A program made the position numbers and the translations under genes. From contig QCNJ01000006.1 in NCBI GenBank assembly GCA_003213235.1, forward strand, positions 27,828-91,827: a stretch of DNA of 64,000 nt. Direction: 5' to 3'. The notes beneath the pieces were generated by a model that had not been told where the DNA came from, searched no databases, and saw only the letters and a list, made by a program, of their open reading frames with translations. This document shows positions 18,941 to 29,853 of the stretch, in pieces. This stretch comes from Prochlorococcus sp. AG-424-P18 (GTDB lineage Bacteria; Cyanobacteriota; Cyanobacteriia; PCC-6307; Cyanobiaceae). Each line of letters opens with the position of its first letter. Position 1 is the first letter of the stretch.

Positions 18941-20086
18941 ATGCTATCAACTCCCATACTACTAGACTATCAATCTTCGACTCCTTGCTCTAAAGATGTC
19001 GTTGATTCTATGAAACCTTTTTGGAGTGAGATATTTTCTAACCCTGCAAGCAAAACTAATTTGGCGGGGATTAATGCAAGCGCAATATTGGAAGCCTCAA
19101 GAGAAAAAATAGAACAAAGTTTATTTCTTAAAAATAAAAAAGTTATTTTTACAAGTGGGGCAACTGAATCTAATAACTTAGCTTTATTAGGTTTTGCTAG
19201 AAATTTCTATAAAAAAACAGGAAATTATGGACATATTCTCACCTTAAAAACGGAGCATAAAGCTGTTTTGGAGCCCTTAAACCAACTAAAAAAAGAGGGA
19301 TTTATAGTTACAGAAATTAATCCTGAGAAAGATGGCTTAATTTCAGAAGAACAATTCAAAAAAAATATAAGAGAAGATACATTTCTGGTCAGTGTCATGT
19401 TGGCAAATAATGAAATAGGAGTTATCCAGCCTGTAGAGAATATTTCAAAGATATGTAAATCTAGAGGGATAACCTTTCACTCTGATTTTGCACAATGTTT
19501 AGGTTATATCGAGATAGACAATCTTTTATCAAATGTAAATATGATAACGATGAGTTCTCACAAAATATATGGTCCTAAAGGGATAGGACTTCTTTTGATT
19601 GATGAAGCAATTAATCTTGAGCCTTTAATTGTTGGAGGAGGTCAGGAATATGGTCTCAGGTCTGGTACATTACCTCTTCCTTTAGTAGTTGGCTTTACTA
19701 AAGCAATAGAGATAGCAGTTTTCAATCAAAAAAATAATGCTGAGAAATTAAGTTTGAATAGAAATAACCTTTTAGAAGGTTTGTTAGAAAATAATTCTGG
19801 TTTATTAATTAATGGCTCCATAGAAAAAAGATTGCCTCACAATTTAAATTTGACTGTATTGGATTTAAATGGAGCAAAGTTTCATAAACTTTTGAAATCT
19901 AAAATAATCTGTTCTAGTGGATCTGCATGTAGTAATGGTGAACCATCTCATGTTTTACTAGCCTTAGGTAGATCTTTTAAAGAAGCAGAATCTTCAATAA
20001 GGTTAAGTATTGGATTAAGCACTAATTCAAAAGATATAAAACAAGCAATTAATATTCTTACAAATACGATCCGATCATTACGATAA
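18941..20086 (+). CDS. Cysteine desulfurase (NifS/IscS class)
   Basis: PLP enzyme that takes sulfur from cysteine as a persulfide for Fe-S cluster and cofactor assembly. It has FTSGATESNNLALLGF near residue 68, the PLP lysine in MSSHKIYGPKGIG near residue 210, and catalytic Cys in SSGSACSNGEPSHVLLALG near residue 327. The short conserved GSACS loop marks it as class I (IscS/NifS type), in contrast to the SufS class. Length 381 residues. It ends 13 bases before the convergent rsmH stop. Confidence 0.93.
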   Translation: MLSTPILLDYQSSTPCSKDVVDSMKPFWSEIFSNPASKTNLAGINASAILEASREKIEQSLFLKNKKVIFTSGATESNNLALLGFARNFYKKTGNYGHILTLKTEHKAVLEPLNQLKKEGFIVTEINPEKDGLISEEQFKKNIREDTFLVSVMLANNEIGVIQPVENISKICKSRGITFHSDFAQCLGYIEIDNLLSNVNMITMSSHKIYGPKGIGLLLIDEAINLEPLIVGGGQEYGLRSGTLPLPLVVGFTKAIEIAVFNQKNNAEKLSLNRNNLLEGLLENNSGLLINGSIEKRLPHNLNLTVLDLNGAKFHKLLKSKIICSSGSACSNGEPSHVLLALGRSFKEAESSIRLSIGLSTNSKDIKQAINILTNTIRSLR

Positions 20087-20099
20087 AAATTATTGGCTC

Positions 20100-21002
20100 T
20101 TATTTTAATTGAGCAATTCTTAATTTCCCACTTCTCGCTCTTTTATTGAGTTCGACTTCTTGTTCGGAAGGAGTTATTGGCTTTTTTGTCAGGTTTTTTA
20201 GTCTTTGATCATTCTTAAAAGAACTTTTAACTAATCTATCCTCCAGGGAATGAAAACTAATAATAGAAATAATACCTCCTGGCAAAAGCCATTCAGGGAC
20301 AACTTGCAAAAATTTTTCTAATACTTCAATTTCTTTATTAACAGCAATTCTTAGTGCTTGAAATGTTCTTGTTGCTGGGTGTATTTTTTTATATCTTTGT
20401 TTTGGAGGGAAGCAGCCTGCAATAGAATAAGCTAACTCTTTTGTTCCAGAATATTTTCCATTTTCCTTCAAATCCATTTTTATTTTTCTAGCAATCTTTC
20501 TTGATAATCTCTCATCTCCATATTTATAAATTAGGTTAGCTAGATCTTTTTCATTTAAAGCATCAATTAATTTCTCTGCATCAACCTCAAGAAGAGGATT
20601 CATACGCATATCAAGTGGACCATCTTTTTGGAAACTAAACCCTCTTTTAGGGTCATCAATTTGGTTGCTATTTACTCCAAGATCTGCAATCACAAAAGAA
20701 ACTTTTTCTTTTGGTACAAAATCCGCAAAATTTGAAGCCTTTATATCAATCCTACTTTTAAACTCATCAAGTTTTTTTGATGCTGATTTTCTTGCGAATG
20801 GATCTTGATCAAGTCCAATTATATTTAAATCCGAATATTTTCTCAATAAATGATAAGAGTGCCCGCCTCCGCCTAAAGTTGCGTCTATTCCCTGAAGTTG
20901 ATTGTTATGTATAAGTGGGTAATGTTCTAATGAGGCCATAATCTCATCTTTCATAACTGATTGATGATTGAAAAAAGATGAATCAGATAGGTCAGTTTGC
21001 AT
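20100..21002 (-). CDS. rsmH: 16S rRNA m4C1402 methyltransferase
   Basis: SAM-dependent N4-methylation of 16S rRNA C1402 (old name MraW). Key blocks are HQSVMKDEIMASLEHYP near residue 13, DATLGGGGHSYHLL near residue 40, VIADLGVNSNQIDDPKRGFSF near residue 102, and ISIISFHSLEDRLVK near residue 245. Length 300 residues. It is divergent from ndhH, with only 38 bases between the two start codons, so any promoters must overlap. Confidence 0.96.
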   Translation of the reverse strand: MQTDLSDSSFFNHQSVMKDEIMASLEHYPLIHNNQLQGIDATLGGGGHSYHLLRKYSDLNIIGLDQDPFARKSASKKLDEFKSRIDIKASNFADFVPKEKVSFVIADLGVNSNQIDDPKRGFSFQKDGPLDMRMNPLLEVDAEKLIDALNEKDLANLIYKYGDERLSRKIARKIKMDLKENGKYSGTKELAYSIAGCFPPKQRYKKIHPATRTFQALRIAVNKEIEVLEKFLQVVPEWLLPGGIISIISFHSLEDRLVKSSFKNDQRLKNLTKKPITPSEQEVELNKRARSGKLRIAQLK

Positions 21003-21040
21003 AACTTTCGACTAAGATTTATTTAGAAGTTAAATTTCGA

Positions 21041-22228
21041 ATGGCTCAGCTAGAGACTAGAACCGAACCAATGGTGGTCAATTTTGGCCCTCACCATCCC
21101 TCAATGCATGGGGTTTTAAGGTTAGTTGTAACTCTTGATGGTGAAAATGTCATTGATTGTGAGCCAGTAATTGGATATTTACATAGAGGAATGGAAAAGA
21201 TAGCTGAAAATAGGACAAATGTAATGTATGTCCCTTATGTAAGCAGAATGGATTATGCAGCAGGAATGTTTTATGAAGCTATTGTAGTAAATGCTCCTGA
21301 AAGATTAGCTAATATTCCCGTTCCCAAAAGAGCTAGTTACATCAGAGTTCTTATGCTCGAACTTAATCGTATTGCTAATCATCTTTTATGGCTTGGTCCC
21401 TTTTTAGCAGACGTAGGAGCTCAAACTCCATTTTTCTATATTTTTAGAGAAAGAGAGATGATCTATGATCTCTGGGAAGCTGCTACTGGGCAAAGGCTAA
21501 TAAATAATAATTTCTTTAGGATAGGTGGTGTCGCATGTGATCTCCCATACGGATGGTTAGAAAAATGTATAGACTTTTGCGATTGGTTCGGCCCTAAGAT
21601 AGATGAATACGAAAAATTAATCACAAATAATCCAATTTTTAGAAAAAGAATTGAAGGTCTTGGAACAATACATAGGGACCAGGCAATTAATTGGTCTTTG
21701 TCTGGGCCAATGCTTAGAGCTTCAGGTGTTTCTTGGGATTTAAGGAAAGTCGATAGTTATGAATGTTATGACGATTTTGATTGGCAGATTGCTTCAGAAA
21801 AAGAAGGAGATTGTTATGCGAGATATCGAGTAAGAGTTGAAGAGATGAGACAATCACTAAGCATCATTCGCCAAGCCTGCAAAATGATTCCAGGAGGTCC
21901 AACAGAAAATTTAGAAGCTCAAAGAATGGCGACTGAAGATAAGAAAAGCGAAATATTTGGTATTGACTATCAATACGTAGCTAAGAAGGTTGCTCCAACT
22001 TTTAAAATTCCTAACGGAGAATTATATACAAGATTAGAGTCAGGCAAAGGAGAAATAGGTGTTTTTATTCAAGGAAATAATGAAGTTACCCCATGGAGAT
22101 TTAAAATCAGAGCAGCTGATTTAAATAATCTGCAAATATTGCCTCATATTCTTAAAGGTGCCAAAATCGCAGATATTATGGCAATCCTTGGTTCAATAGA
22201 TGTCATTATGGGATCCGTTGATAGATAA
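21041..22228 (+). CDS. ndhH: NAD(P)H-quinone oxidoreductase subunit H (NdhH)
   Basis: Peripheral-arm 49-kDa subunit of NDH-1 forming part of the quinone site. It shows [20 protein letters not shown] near residue 13, [16 protein letters not shown] near residue 44, and [11 protein letters not shown], all conserved in NdhH/NuoD, and ends with [14 protein letters not shown]. Length 395 residues. It is separated from the main ndhA-I-G-E run, as usual in cyanobacteria, and is followed 9 bases later by a thioesterase gene of phylloquinone synthesis, so the two are probably cotranscribed. Confidence 0.97.
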   Translation: MAQLETRTEPMVVNFGPHHPSMHGVLRLVVTLDGENVIDCEPVIGYLHRGMEKIAENRTNVMYVPYVSRMDYAAGMFYEAIVVNAPERLANIPVPKRASYIRVLMLELNRIANHLLWLGPFLADVGAQTPFFYIFREREMIYDLWEAATGQRLINNNFFRIGGVACDLPYGWLEKCIDFCDWFGPKIDEYEKLITNNPIFRKRIEGLGTIHRDQAINWSLSGPMLRASGVSWDLRKVDSYECYDDFDWQIASEKEGDCYARYRVRVEEMRQSLSIIRQACKMIPGGPTENLEAQRMATEDKKSEIFGIDYQYVAKKVAPTFKIPNGELYTRLESGKGEIGVFIQGNNEVTPWRFKIRAADLNNLQILPHILKGAKIADIMAILGSIDVIMGSVDR

Positions 22229-22237
22229 TTTCTTTAA

Positions 22238-22690
<453 letters not shown>

Positions 22691-22693
22691 TTA

Positions 22694-23896
22694 TTATTTT
22701 TTAAATTTATAGTTTATTTTTTCTGTAATGCTATTTTTGTTTTTAACAATCCACTTTTCAGGCTTTTCATGTTTAGGCCAACTTTGAGAAAATTTTTTTA
22801 ATAAATTTAAATAAATTTCAATATTTTTATTATTTGTAAGTTCTCTAAATTCAACTATTACTTTAATTTTATTTCCCCATAATTTGTTAGATACTTTTGA
22901 AATATTGAATTTATTAATTGGGATATTTTTTTTCATAATGAAATCATTTAATCTAGATTCAATTGCCTCAGGGAAAACGATTTCTCCTCCTGAATTAAAG
23001 GCATTATCATTTCTTCCAACAAAATTTAAATAGAAAGAATTATTGATTTGATTAATTTCACCTAAATCTCCTGTTTGCCACCACCCATTTTTATTTTTGA
23101 AATTTTCAGTTTTTAAAGAGTCTAATATTTCGATTCCAATTCTGGCTGATTTTATCTCGATTAATCCTTTTGCGTTAATTCTTATTTTTGTATCAGGCAG
23201 TATTTCTCCAACATTTTTAAAACCCATTAAGAATTCTTTTGGTTTTAAACTCGTAACCATTGCTGCTGTTTCAGTTGAGCCGTAACAAGGTGCTAATTTT
23301 ATTTTTTCTTGTATACATTGTTCTGCAGTTTCTTCTGAAATTGAAGCTCCGCCTACCCAAATTAGATCAAAAATTTTTAGCCAACTAATTCCATCTTTTT
23401 GAGCTAAAAGTCTTTGTAATTGGGTAGGTACTAATGACGTAATAAAGTGTTTTTTGTTTTTTTTAAATTTAATTGTAAAAAGTAAAAGTTCTCGAGTTTT
23501 TTTTATCAAATTAGGAGAAATATTAATACAATCACATCCCCAAGTTTGACTTCTAAAAATTGGCATTAAACCACTTATATGGTTCAGGGGTAAAGTATTA
23601 AAAATTAAGCAGTTTTGCAATTCAAATCCTTGCTCTATTAGCCACTGACCAGATGTAGCTGCAGATAATTTAAGATTATCTAAATGGTGAAAACATTGTC
23701 TCGGTTTTCCAGAACTCCCACTACTGTTTAAGATAATTGCTGGCCCACTTTCAGTAATTGAATCTAATACATCTTTGTCTTGATGAAATTTGTTTTTTAC
23801 ATAAATAATTTTATTCTCTCTAATTTTATCAATAATCTTTTCTACAGATTGAGTTTCGTTATTTTCAACTTCAATAGTATAAATTTTATTTTTCAT
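22694..23896 (-). CDS. menE: O-succinylbenzoate-CoA ligase (MenE)
   Basis: Adenylate-forming ligase making OSB-CoA in phylloquinone synthesis. It has the P-loop-like ILNSSGSSGKPRQCFHH near residue 74, CYGSTETAAMVTSL near residue 204, WWQTGDLGEI near residue 278, and a near-terminal Lys in ITEKINYKFKK, which matches the catalytic lysine region. ATG at 23896 overlaps the menC TGA in an ATGA arrangement; an ATG at 23908 would add 4 residues. About 400 residues, somewhat shorter than many MenE proteins. Confidence 0.9.
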   Translation of the reverse strand: MKNKIYTIEVENNETQSVEKIIDKIRENKIIYVKNKFHQDKDVLDSITESGPAIILNSSGSSGKPRQCFHHLDNLKLSAATSGQWLIEQGFELQNCLIFNTLPLNHISGLMPIFRSQTWGCDCINISPNLIKKTRELLLFTIKFKKNKKHFITSLVPTQLQRLLAQKDGISWLKIFDLIWVGGASISEETAEQCIQEKIKLAPCYGSTETAAMVTSLKPKEFLMGFKNVGEILPDTKIRINAKGLIEIKSARIGIEILDSLKTENFKNKNGWWQTGDLGEINQINNSFYLNFVGRNDNAFNSGGEIVFPEAIESRLNDFIMKKNIPINKFNISKVSNKLWGNKIKVIVEFRELTNNKNIEIYLNLLKKFSQSWPKHEKPEKWIVKNKNSITEKINYKFKK

Positions 23897-24858
23897 AGTT
23901 GATCCCATATCTTTTTTGGTTCATTTAAAAATAGAAACGAATTGGGGAATTTATTCATTGCTAAACCAGGAACTTTTGGAGTTGGTCCTTGTAATTGTAG
24001 AGAGGATAAATGATAAAGCCATCTCTTCCCTATACCAGTTTCAAATGAGGTGCTTATAGATATAAACGCTTTTTTATTTTCTAATTCTCTTAAAAGCTTA
24101 ACTGGATTTTCTTCTTGAGAAGGCCTTCTAATTTGCCAACCTTTCCACTCATCAATCAAATTTGGAAATTTTAAAAGTGATTCGTCTAAGGCTATAGGAA
24201 TTTTTTTGTTTAGTTCTGTCAGTCCATCAATATCATCAACACAGAGAGGTTGTTCAAGCCAATCTACATTTTTGTTATCCTTCAAAATATCAGCCCATCT
24301 ATTAGCTATCTCTCTTCCCCAAGAACCATTAGCATCTATTCTTAACTTAATATTATTGCCTATTTGGCTTAAAATTTCTTCTAAACTTGCTTCTTCCTCA
24401 TGATTATTTTTTAATGCTACTTTCCATTTTATGGTTAATGATTTTCCAATATCAGATTGTCTTTTTTTGATTTCATTTAGATCTGAAACTACATTTTCAT
24501 GATTTAACAATATGGCTGTTTTATCAATTTCATCAAAGTAGTAGTTTTTTTTAAAAATTATTTTTCCATTTATTTCGGCTAATGCAGAATTTATTGCAGA
24601 TTGAATACATGGGTGAAAAATATTTATTTGCTCAGATAAATTAAATAACTCTACATACGAAGGGATCATATTTAGTTGTTTCGCACACTTTTTTAAGTCT
24701 TCTTTATGAAGCGGTGAAACTTCTCCAAACCCAATTTTTTTATCATTACTTGTTAATTTAATTATCCAACCTGATTTTGTATGGTAAGTGGTTTTTGAAT
24801 TTTCTACTTTGGCGGACAACTTAAAGCTATAAGATTTTTTTTGAAATATTAAGTTCAT
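23893..24858 (-). CDS. menC: O-succinylbenzoate synthase (MenC), divergent
   Basis: Enolase-superfamily enzyme dehydrating SHCHC to O-succinylbenzoate. Visible catalytic features are the KxK motif IKWKVAL (Lys144 and Lys146), metal ligands Asp175 in LRIDANGSWG, Glu202 in DWLEQPL and Asp225 in IALDESLL. The usual second-half catalytic Lys, normally in a KP motif after the last ligand, seems to be Arg here (QIRRPS, residues 242-247). Length 321 residues. It overlaps menA by 4 bases (ATGA) and menE at its end, showing a tight menA-menC-menE operon. Confidence 0.87.
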   Translation of the reverse strand: MNLIFQKKSYSFKLSAKVENSKTTYHTKSGWIIKLTSNDKKIGFGEVSPLHKEDLKKCAKQLNMIPSYVELFNLSEQINIFHPCIQSAINSALAEINGKIIFKKNYYFDEIDKTAILLNHENVVSDLNEIKKRQSDIGKSLTIKWKVALKNNHEEEASLEEILSQIGNNIKLRIDANGSWGREIANRWADILKDNKNVDWLEQPLCVDDIDGLTELNKKIPIALDESLLKFPNLIDEWKGWQIRRPSQEENPVKLLRELENKKAFISISTSFETGIGKRWLYHLSSLQLQGPTPKVPGLAMNKFPNSFLFLNEPKKIWDQL

Positions 24859-25772
24859 TTATTAAGCAAGTAATTAAATATTAATCCTGTGATTAAGCCA
24901 ACTCCATTAAGAGTTTGAAATTTTATTGCGATGAATTTACAATTTTTTACTGCACTAGGGTTTTTATATGAAGATCTTAATAAATTTATAAGTCTTATTG
25001 CTTGAGGAAAACTAATCAAATAAAGGATACAAAAAACTGGAATAAATCCATTTACTATAGTAAAAAGTTGAAAAATATATATTGTAAAAATTATCCAAGG
25101 CACAAATTGAGAACCTTTTTTTGCACCTAAGCGAACTAAAGGTGAATTTTTCCCATGCTTTTTATCTTCAGAAATTTGATGAAAATGAGAACAAAATAAT
25201 ACAAGAGTTGTTGCCAAGGAAGGTCCTGAACCAAGTAATAAAGAAACTTTCCAGGGAATATCTTCAAAGAAAATATTAGAAGGATTTAACGCAATTAAGA
25301 CTGCAGAGTAAGCAAAAGGTCCAAATGCAAGCCAGCATAATGGTTCTCCAAAACCCTGATAGCCAAATCTAAAAGGAGGCCCTTGATATAAATATCCTAA
25401 GAAGCAGCAAGCTGCCACCAAAATCACAATGTTTATACTTGTTGATAATGAAATAATTGAAATTATTAATAAACCAATAACTAATGATGTATATGCAAAA
25501 AATGAAATTATTTTTTTATTTTTTACAAGATTTACAATTGAATGGAATTTAAATTCATCGATTCCTGTTTCATCGTCGAATAAATCATTAGTTAGATTTT
25601 CCCAAAGTAATATCAAAATTGCAGCTAAAGTAAATGCAATCAAATTATAAATTTTTACCTTTTCATATTGATTGAGTAAATAAGCCCCTGTTATAAAAAC
25701 TGGAAGTATGGCAACAGAATAAAGAGGCCATTTTATTGCTTGTTTCCATAATTTTTTTTTATCTTTATCCAT
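24855..25772 (-). CDS. menA: 1,4-dihydroxy-2-naphthoate phytyltransferase (MenA)
   Basis: UbiA-family membrane prenyltransferase attaching phytyl to DHNA on the way to phylloquinone, the photosystem I A1 cofactor. It has about eight hydrophobic helices and the UbiA Asp-rich motif in NLTNDLFDDETGID near residue 60; a second polar loop, SHFHQISEDKKHGKNS, lies near residue 195. Length 305 residues. It is the first gene of the menA-menC-menE operon, divergent from menF with about 100 bases between. Confidence 0.92.
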   Translation of the reverse strand: MDKDKKKLWKQAIKWPLYSVAILPVFITGAYLLNQYEKVKIYNLIAFTLAAILILLWENLTNDLFDDETGIDEFKFHSIVNLVKNKKIISFFAYTSLVIGLLIISIISLSTSINIVILVAACCFLGYLYQGPPFRFGYQGFGEPLCWLAFGPFAYSAVLIALNPSNIFFEDIPWKVSLLLGSGPSLATTLVLFCSHFHQISEDKKHGKNSPLVRLGAKKGSQFVPWIIFTIYIFQLFTIVNGFIPVFCILYLISFPQAIRLINLLRSSYKNPSAVKNCKFIAIKFQTLNGVGLITGLIFNYLLNK

Positions 25773-25873
25773 TTTTAATTAACACACAAAATTAGATAAT
25801 TATTAAATGTAGTTTATAAATTGAGTTACATTTTTTACTTTATTGCATGATTTTTAGTTATTTTCAATAAGTA

Positions 25874-27286
25874 ATGAAAAATGATTTAAACTTAACAGAT
25901 TTTTTAAAAGATGTATTTTCCTCTTTCGATAAGAAAGTTGAAAATTCTGGATTAGTAAGTATTTGTGTTGAGATTCCTCGTATTGATTTATTTCAAGTTT
26001 ATGAATTGTTAATAAATAAATATCCTTTTTCTTCATTGTGGGAGGAATCTAATGGCATTTCATATATAGCCTTCGAGAAGTGTAAATATGTTACTCTGGA
26101 TGGTCCAAAAAGATTTGAGGTAGCAAAAGAGTTTAATTCTGAGAATTTTAAAAATTTAATTAACTTAACTAATGAATCGCATACTTCTGCACTTTCAAAA
26201 ATAATTTATTTATTTTCTTTCTCTGAAAATTTGAATAATAAGAATTTACCTTCAGATATCCCTAGTATGGAAGCCATCTTGCCAAAAATATTAATTACTA
26301 AAAGTGGTAAGAATTGCTGGTTAAGAATCAATGGTCATGTTGAAGGTAAATCATCATTAAGAACATTAATTGAAGAAATATGGACAATTAGAAATCAAGT
26401 TATTAATTCTGGCTCAGAATTAATAAAATCATCTGGCTTAAAAACTAGATTTGATTTCCCTTATATTGATGATTTCTCGAGATCCTTAGAAACTTCTAAA
26501 ATATATATGAAAAAAATAGTAAATAGAGGAATTCAATTAGTAGAGAAAGGTACACTCGAAAAGATAGTTTTAGCGAATAGGATTAAAATAAAACTTAAAA
26601 ATAAATTAGATTTAGTAGAAATTTTAAAAAGATTTAAAAAGAAGCAACCAAATACATTTAGATACGTTTGGAAAAGGAATAGTAAGGATATATTATTTGG
26701 AGCATCCCCAGAAAAATTATTTTCTTTTTCTAAACCTAATTTAACTTTAGAGGCTCTTGCTGGAACTATCTCTACCAATTCAAATTTTAAGAAACTCCTA
26801 AAAAGTACTAAAGATTTAAAGGAACATAATTATGTAATACAGTATTTGATTAAATCTTTAGAAGTTTCAAAAATAACAAACTTTAAAAAAAGTGATATCA
26901 AGGTAAATTCATTTGGAGATATTTCTCATTTGCAAACATTTATTTTCTCTAAAGTTGAAAATATCTGTCCTTTTGAATTGCTTAAAAATCTACATCCATC
27001 TCCGGCTGTTTGTGGATACCCAAAAAATGTAGCATTGGATTGGATAAATACTCTTGAGTCTTTCCCTAGAGGAAATTATGCCTCTCCAATGGGTTGGGTT
27101 GATTCATCAGGAAATGCTTCATTTCTTTTAGCAATAAGAGGCGCAAGATGTATTGAAGAAAATATTGAATTTACTGCAGGTTCAGGTATAGTTTCAGGCT
27201 CCGTTTTAGAGAAAGAAATAGATGAGATTAAATTAAAATTTGAATCTATAGTAAAACAGATATTTTGCTCTAAAAATCCTAGATAA
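25874..27286 (+). CDS. menF: Isochorismate synthase (MenF)
   Basis: Chorismate-utilising enzyme making isochorismate, the committed step to phylloquinone. The C-terminal chorismate-binding domain has [34 protein letters not shown], and the late motif [15 protein letters not shown] with [11 protein letters not shown] and [11 protein letters not shown]. These match isochorismate and salicylate synthases. The N-terminal third is divergent. Length 470 residues. The 3' end overlaps the convergent gshB by 8 bases. Confidence 0.92.
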   Translation: MKNDLNLTDFLKDVFSSFDKKVENSGLVSICVEIPRIDLFQVYELLINKYPFSSLWEESNGISYIAFEKCKYVTLDGPKRFEVAKEFNSENFKNLINLTNESHTSALSKIIYLFSFSENLNNKNLPSDIPSMEAILPKILITKSGKNCWLRINGHVEGKSSLRTLIEEIWTIRNQVINSGSELIKSSGLKTRFDFPYIDDFSRSLETSKIYMKKIVNRGIQLVEKGTLEKIVLANRIKIKLKNKLDLVEILKRFKKKQPNTFRYVWKRNSKDILFGASPEKLFSFSKPNLTLEALAGTISTNSNFKKLLKSTKDLKEHNYVIQYLIKSLEVSKITNFKKSDIKVNSFGDISHLQTFIFSKVENICPFELLKNLHPSPAVCGYPKNVALDWINTLESFPRGNYASPMGWVDSSGNASFLLAIRGARCIEENIEFTAGSGIVSGSVLEKEIDEIKLKFESIVKQIFCSKNPR

Positions 27287-28202
27287 TTTCTACTAATTTT
27301 TCAATAACTTCCGTTGAAACATTCTTATTGGATAAATTTTCTATTTCTCTTAAACCTGTTGGACTGGTTACATTAATCTCGCTAAGCATTCCATTTATTA
27401 CATCAATACCCACAAAAAATAAACCTTCATCTTTGAAGTGTTGAGATAATTCTGAGCAGATACTTTTTTCTTTTTCTGTTAATAATGTGGGTTCAGCCTT
27501 TCCTCCCATCGCTAAATTACTCCGAAAGTCGCCTCCTTGTGGAATCCTATTTATAGATCCAATAGCTTCTCCGTTTACGATAATTATTCTTTTATCACCC
27601 TCTATGACTTCAGGAATAAATTTTTGCATCATAACGGGTAATTCTTCTTGAGAAGTGATTAATTCAATGATTGATTTAATTCCTGGAGAATTTTTATTTA
27701 TCCTTATAACACCTTGACCACCTTTTCCTCCAAGAGGTTTTATAACTACTTCATTATTTATATCTGCAAAATTAATAAGATCTTTTACCTTACTCGCAAC
27801 TATTGTGGGTGCCATTAAGTGGCTATATCTCAAAGCACCTAGCTTTTCATTCCATGCTCTTAACGATGAGGGTTTGTTTATTACTTTTACTCCTTTTCTT
27901 TCGGCAACTTCTAAAAGATGGGTTGCATATAAATAAGCCTCATTTACAGGAGGATCTTTTCTCATCCAAATGCAATTAAATTCGGCGAGAGGTATGCAAT
28001 CATTCTCATTGAAAGAAATCCAAGGATTTACTTCAACTTTTACGGAAGATGCCCATACTTCATCACCTCTAGCTTCAAGGTCTTGAGGAGTACAACTCCA
28101 GATTTCAATATTTTTTTTTGATGATGCTTGCATCAAAGCAGCAGTTGAATCTTTTAAGGGATTTATATTTTTAATTGGATCTATTACGAATAGAAATTTC
28201 AT
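27279..28202 (-). CDS. gshB: Glutathione synthetase
   Basis: ATP-grasp enzyme joining gamma-glutamylcysteine and glycine. The N-terminal domain begins [19 protein letters not shown], and the ATP-grasp region has [17 protein letters not shown] near residue 153, with [25 protein letters not shown] near residue 205 (shown as [11 protein letters not shown]) and a metal-binding end [12 protein letters not shown]. Length 307 residues. It is followed by a glutaredoxin gene upstream in the same operon, 5 bases away, consistent with glutathione-dependent redox control. Confidence 0.95.
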   Translation of the reverse strand: MKFLFVIDPIKNINPLKDSTAALMQASSKKNIEIWSCTPQDLEARGDEVWASSVKVEVNPWISFNENDCIPLAEFNCIWMRKDPPVNEAYLYATHLLEVAERKGVKVINKPSSLRAWNEKLGALRYSHLMAPTIVASKVKDLINFADINNEVVIKPLGGKGGQGVIRINKNSPGIKSIIELITSQEELPVMMQKFIPEVIEGDKRIIIVNGEAIGSINRIPQGGDFRSNLAMGGKAEPTLLTEKEKSICSELSQHFKDEGLFFVGIDVINGMLSEINVTSPTGLREIENLSNKNVSTEVIEKLVEII

Positions 28203-28207
28203 AAGGT

Positions 28208-28462
28208 CTAGTTTAATAATGCTTCTAATTTATTTTGATCTTCTAATGCGTAGAGATCATCGCAGCCTCCGATACCCTCATTATCTATAAATATTTGTGG
28301 TAATGTTCTTCTACCATCAGCTCTTTCAATCATCAATGCTCTGGCATCTTCGTCACCATCTATTTTATATTCTGTAAAATTTACATTTTTTTTCTTGAGT
28401 AGTGATTTTGCTCGTATACAGAATGGGCAATATTGCCAAGTATAAATTTCAACTTTGGACAT
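28208..28462 (-). CDS. grxC: Glutaredoxin (dithiol, GrxC type)
   Basis: An 84-residue thioredoxin-fold protein with active-site CPFC in [19 protein letters not shown] (residue 12 onward), the cis-proline region [19 protein letters not shown] near residue 53, and GG before the C-terminal helix. It uses glutathione to reduce disulfides. It is located just upstream of gshB on the same strand, a functional pair. The nearby prfB start lies divergently about 77 bases away. Confidence 0.94.
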   Translation of the reverse strand: MSKVEIYTWQYCPFCIRAKSLLKKKNVNFTEYKIDGDEDARALMIERADGRRTLPQIFIDNEGIGGCDDLYALEDQNKLEALLN

Positions 28463-28538
28463 TTTTTAAAAATAATACTTAGTTTATACTATTAAACAAA
28501 AGTGCTTGTTAGATTATAAATAACGATTAAATTCTATT

Positions 28539-29661
28539 TTGATAGATATTACAGATTTCAAAAAAGATCTTTCGGAACTAACAAAACGCCTGGGTAATGC
28601 TCAGGATTGTCTTTGACGTTCCAAGATTAAAAGCGAAAAGGAAAGAGTTAGAGCAAATTTCTGCTCAGCCTGAATTTTGGGAAAATCAAGAAGAAGCTAA
28701 AAAGCAAATGTTAATACTTGATGATGTCAAAGCTCAACTCGAATTGTTAGATAAATGGAAAACTTTTATTTCTGATGCTGATGCCTCTCTTGAGCTTTAT
28801 TCTTTAGAACCTGAAGAGGAAATGATTTTAGAATCCCAGCAGGGATTAAAAACATTAAGAGAGAATTTAGATAAATGGGAATTTGAAAGATTGTTATGTG
28901 GAGAATACGATAAGGAAGGAGCAGTAGTTTCTATTAACGCAGGTGCGGGTGGAACAGATGCGCAGGATTGGGTAGAGATCTTATTAAGAATGTACTCAAG
29001 ATGGGCCGATAATAATCAAATGAGCCTTGTCATTAATGAATTATCTCAAGGAGAAGAAGCAGGCATTAAAAGTGTAACGTTTGAAATTGATGGAAAATAT
29101 GCATACGGCTATCTGCAACATGAAAAAGGAACTCATAGATTAGTAAGAATTTCTCCTTTTAATGCCAATGGCAAAAGACAAACTAGCTTTGCTGGGGTGG
29201 AGGTTATGCCAAAATTAGATGATAATATTTCACTTGATATACCTGAAAAAGATTTAGAAATTACAACGAGTAGATCAGGTGGAGCGGGAGGACAAAATGT
29301 TAATAAAGTAGAAACAGCAGTAAGAATTGTTCATTTGCCTTCAGGGATTTCAGTAAGATGTACCCAAGAAAGATCTCAATTACAAAATAAAGAAAAAGCT
29401 ATGTTACTTCTAAAGTCTAAACTATTAGTGATTGCTAAAGAACAACGCGCTGCAGAAGTCGCTGATATTAAAGGTGATATTGTTGAAGCTGCATGGGGCA
29501 ATCAAATAAGAAATTATGTTTTCCATCCTTATCAAATGGTAAAAGATCTTAGGACTATGCAGGAGACTAACGAGTTAGATAGTGTTTTAGATGGTGGACT
29601 TGAACCATTTATTCATGAATTATTACGTATGAATATTTCTTCTAACGAATCTATTGAATAA
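28539..29661 (+). CDS. prfB: Peptide chain release factor 2 with programmed +1 frameshift
   Basis: Recognises UGA and UAA stops. The gene reads in two frames: a first part from TTG at 28539 ([20 protein letters not shown]...) through CTT at 28611-28613, then an in-frame TGA at 28614, and the +1 frame beginning GAC at 28615 ([14 protein letters not shown]). CTTTGAC is the classic RF2 autoregulatory slip site, with an AGGA-like purine run just before it. The downstream frame holds the SPF tripeptide at [10 protein letters not shown] and the GGQ motif in [13 protein letters not shown]. The predicted product is about 373 residues. An ORF starting at 28597 would miss the true N-terminus. Confidence 0.95.
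28611..28617 (+). promoter_or_regulatory. RF2 programmed frameshift site
   Basis: The sequence CTT TGA C sits where the prfB reading frame shifts by +1. When release factor 2 is scarce, slow UGA termination lets the ribosome slip, so the protein controls its own level. An AGGA stretch at about 28603-28606 lies upstream as an internal Shine-Dalgarno-like element. The same arrangement is well established in E. coli and many other bacteria. Confidence 0.93.
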
Positions 29662-29664
29662 CTA

Positions 29665-29847
29665 ATGGAAAATAAAAACGAAATTTTAGAAAAAAAAGTT
29701 TCTCCTCCAAGCTTTATAAAGCTTGCTATGAGAAATATGGTAAGGAAAGGCTCAAAAAGTATTTCTCATTTTTTAATAACCTTTCTAGTTTTAATTGGGA
29801 TATTAATACTTGTGGCCACAATAGGTAAGCCCAATATTCCAGTTTAA
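29665..29847 (+). CDS. Small membrane protein (DUF3285-like)
   Basis: A 60-residue protein with a conserved-looking basic segment (PPSFIKLAMRNMVRKGSKS) and one strong transmembrane helix (SHFLITFLVLIGILILVATIG). It ends in a short PNIPV tail. This matches my recollection of the cyanobacteria-restricted DUF3285 family, function unknown. It begins 3 bases after prfB and is followed 6 bases later by ybeY, so it is likely translated as part of that operon. Confidence 0.78.
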   Translation: MENKNEILEKKVSPPSFIKLAMRNMVRKGSKSISHFLITFLVLIGILILVATIGKPNIPV

Positions 29848-29853
29848 GAATTT

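Noticed and set aside
25825..25842. HLR1-like sequence (GTTACATT followed by TTTACTTT) between menA and menF
   Set aside because: The second half has a mismatch and the spacing between halves is 1 and not 2 bases, so it does not fit the RpaB site well.
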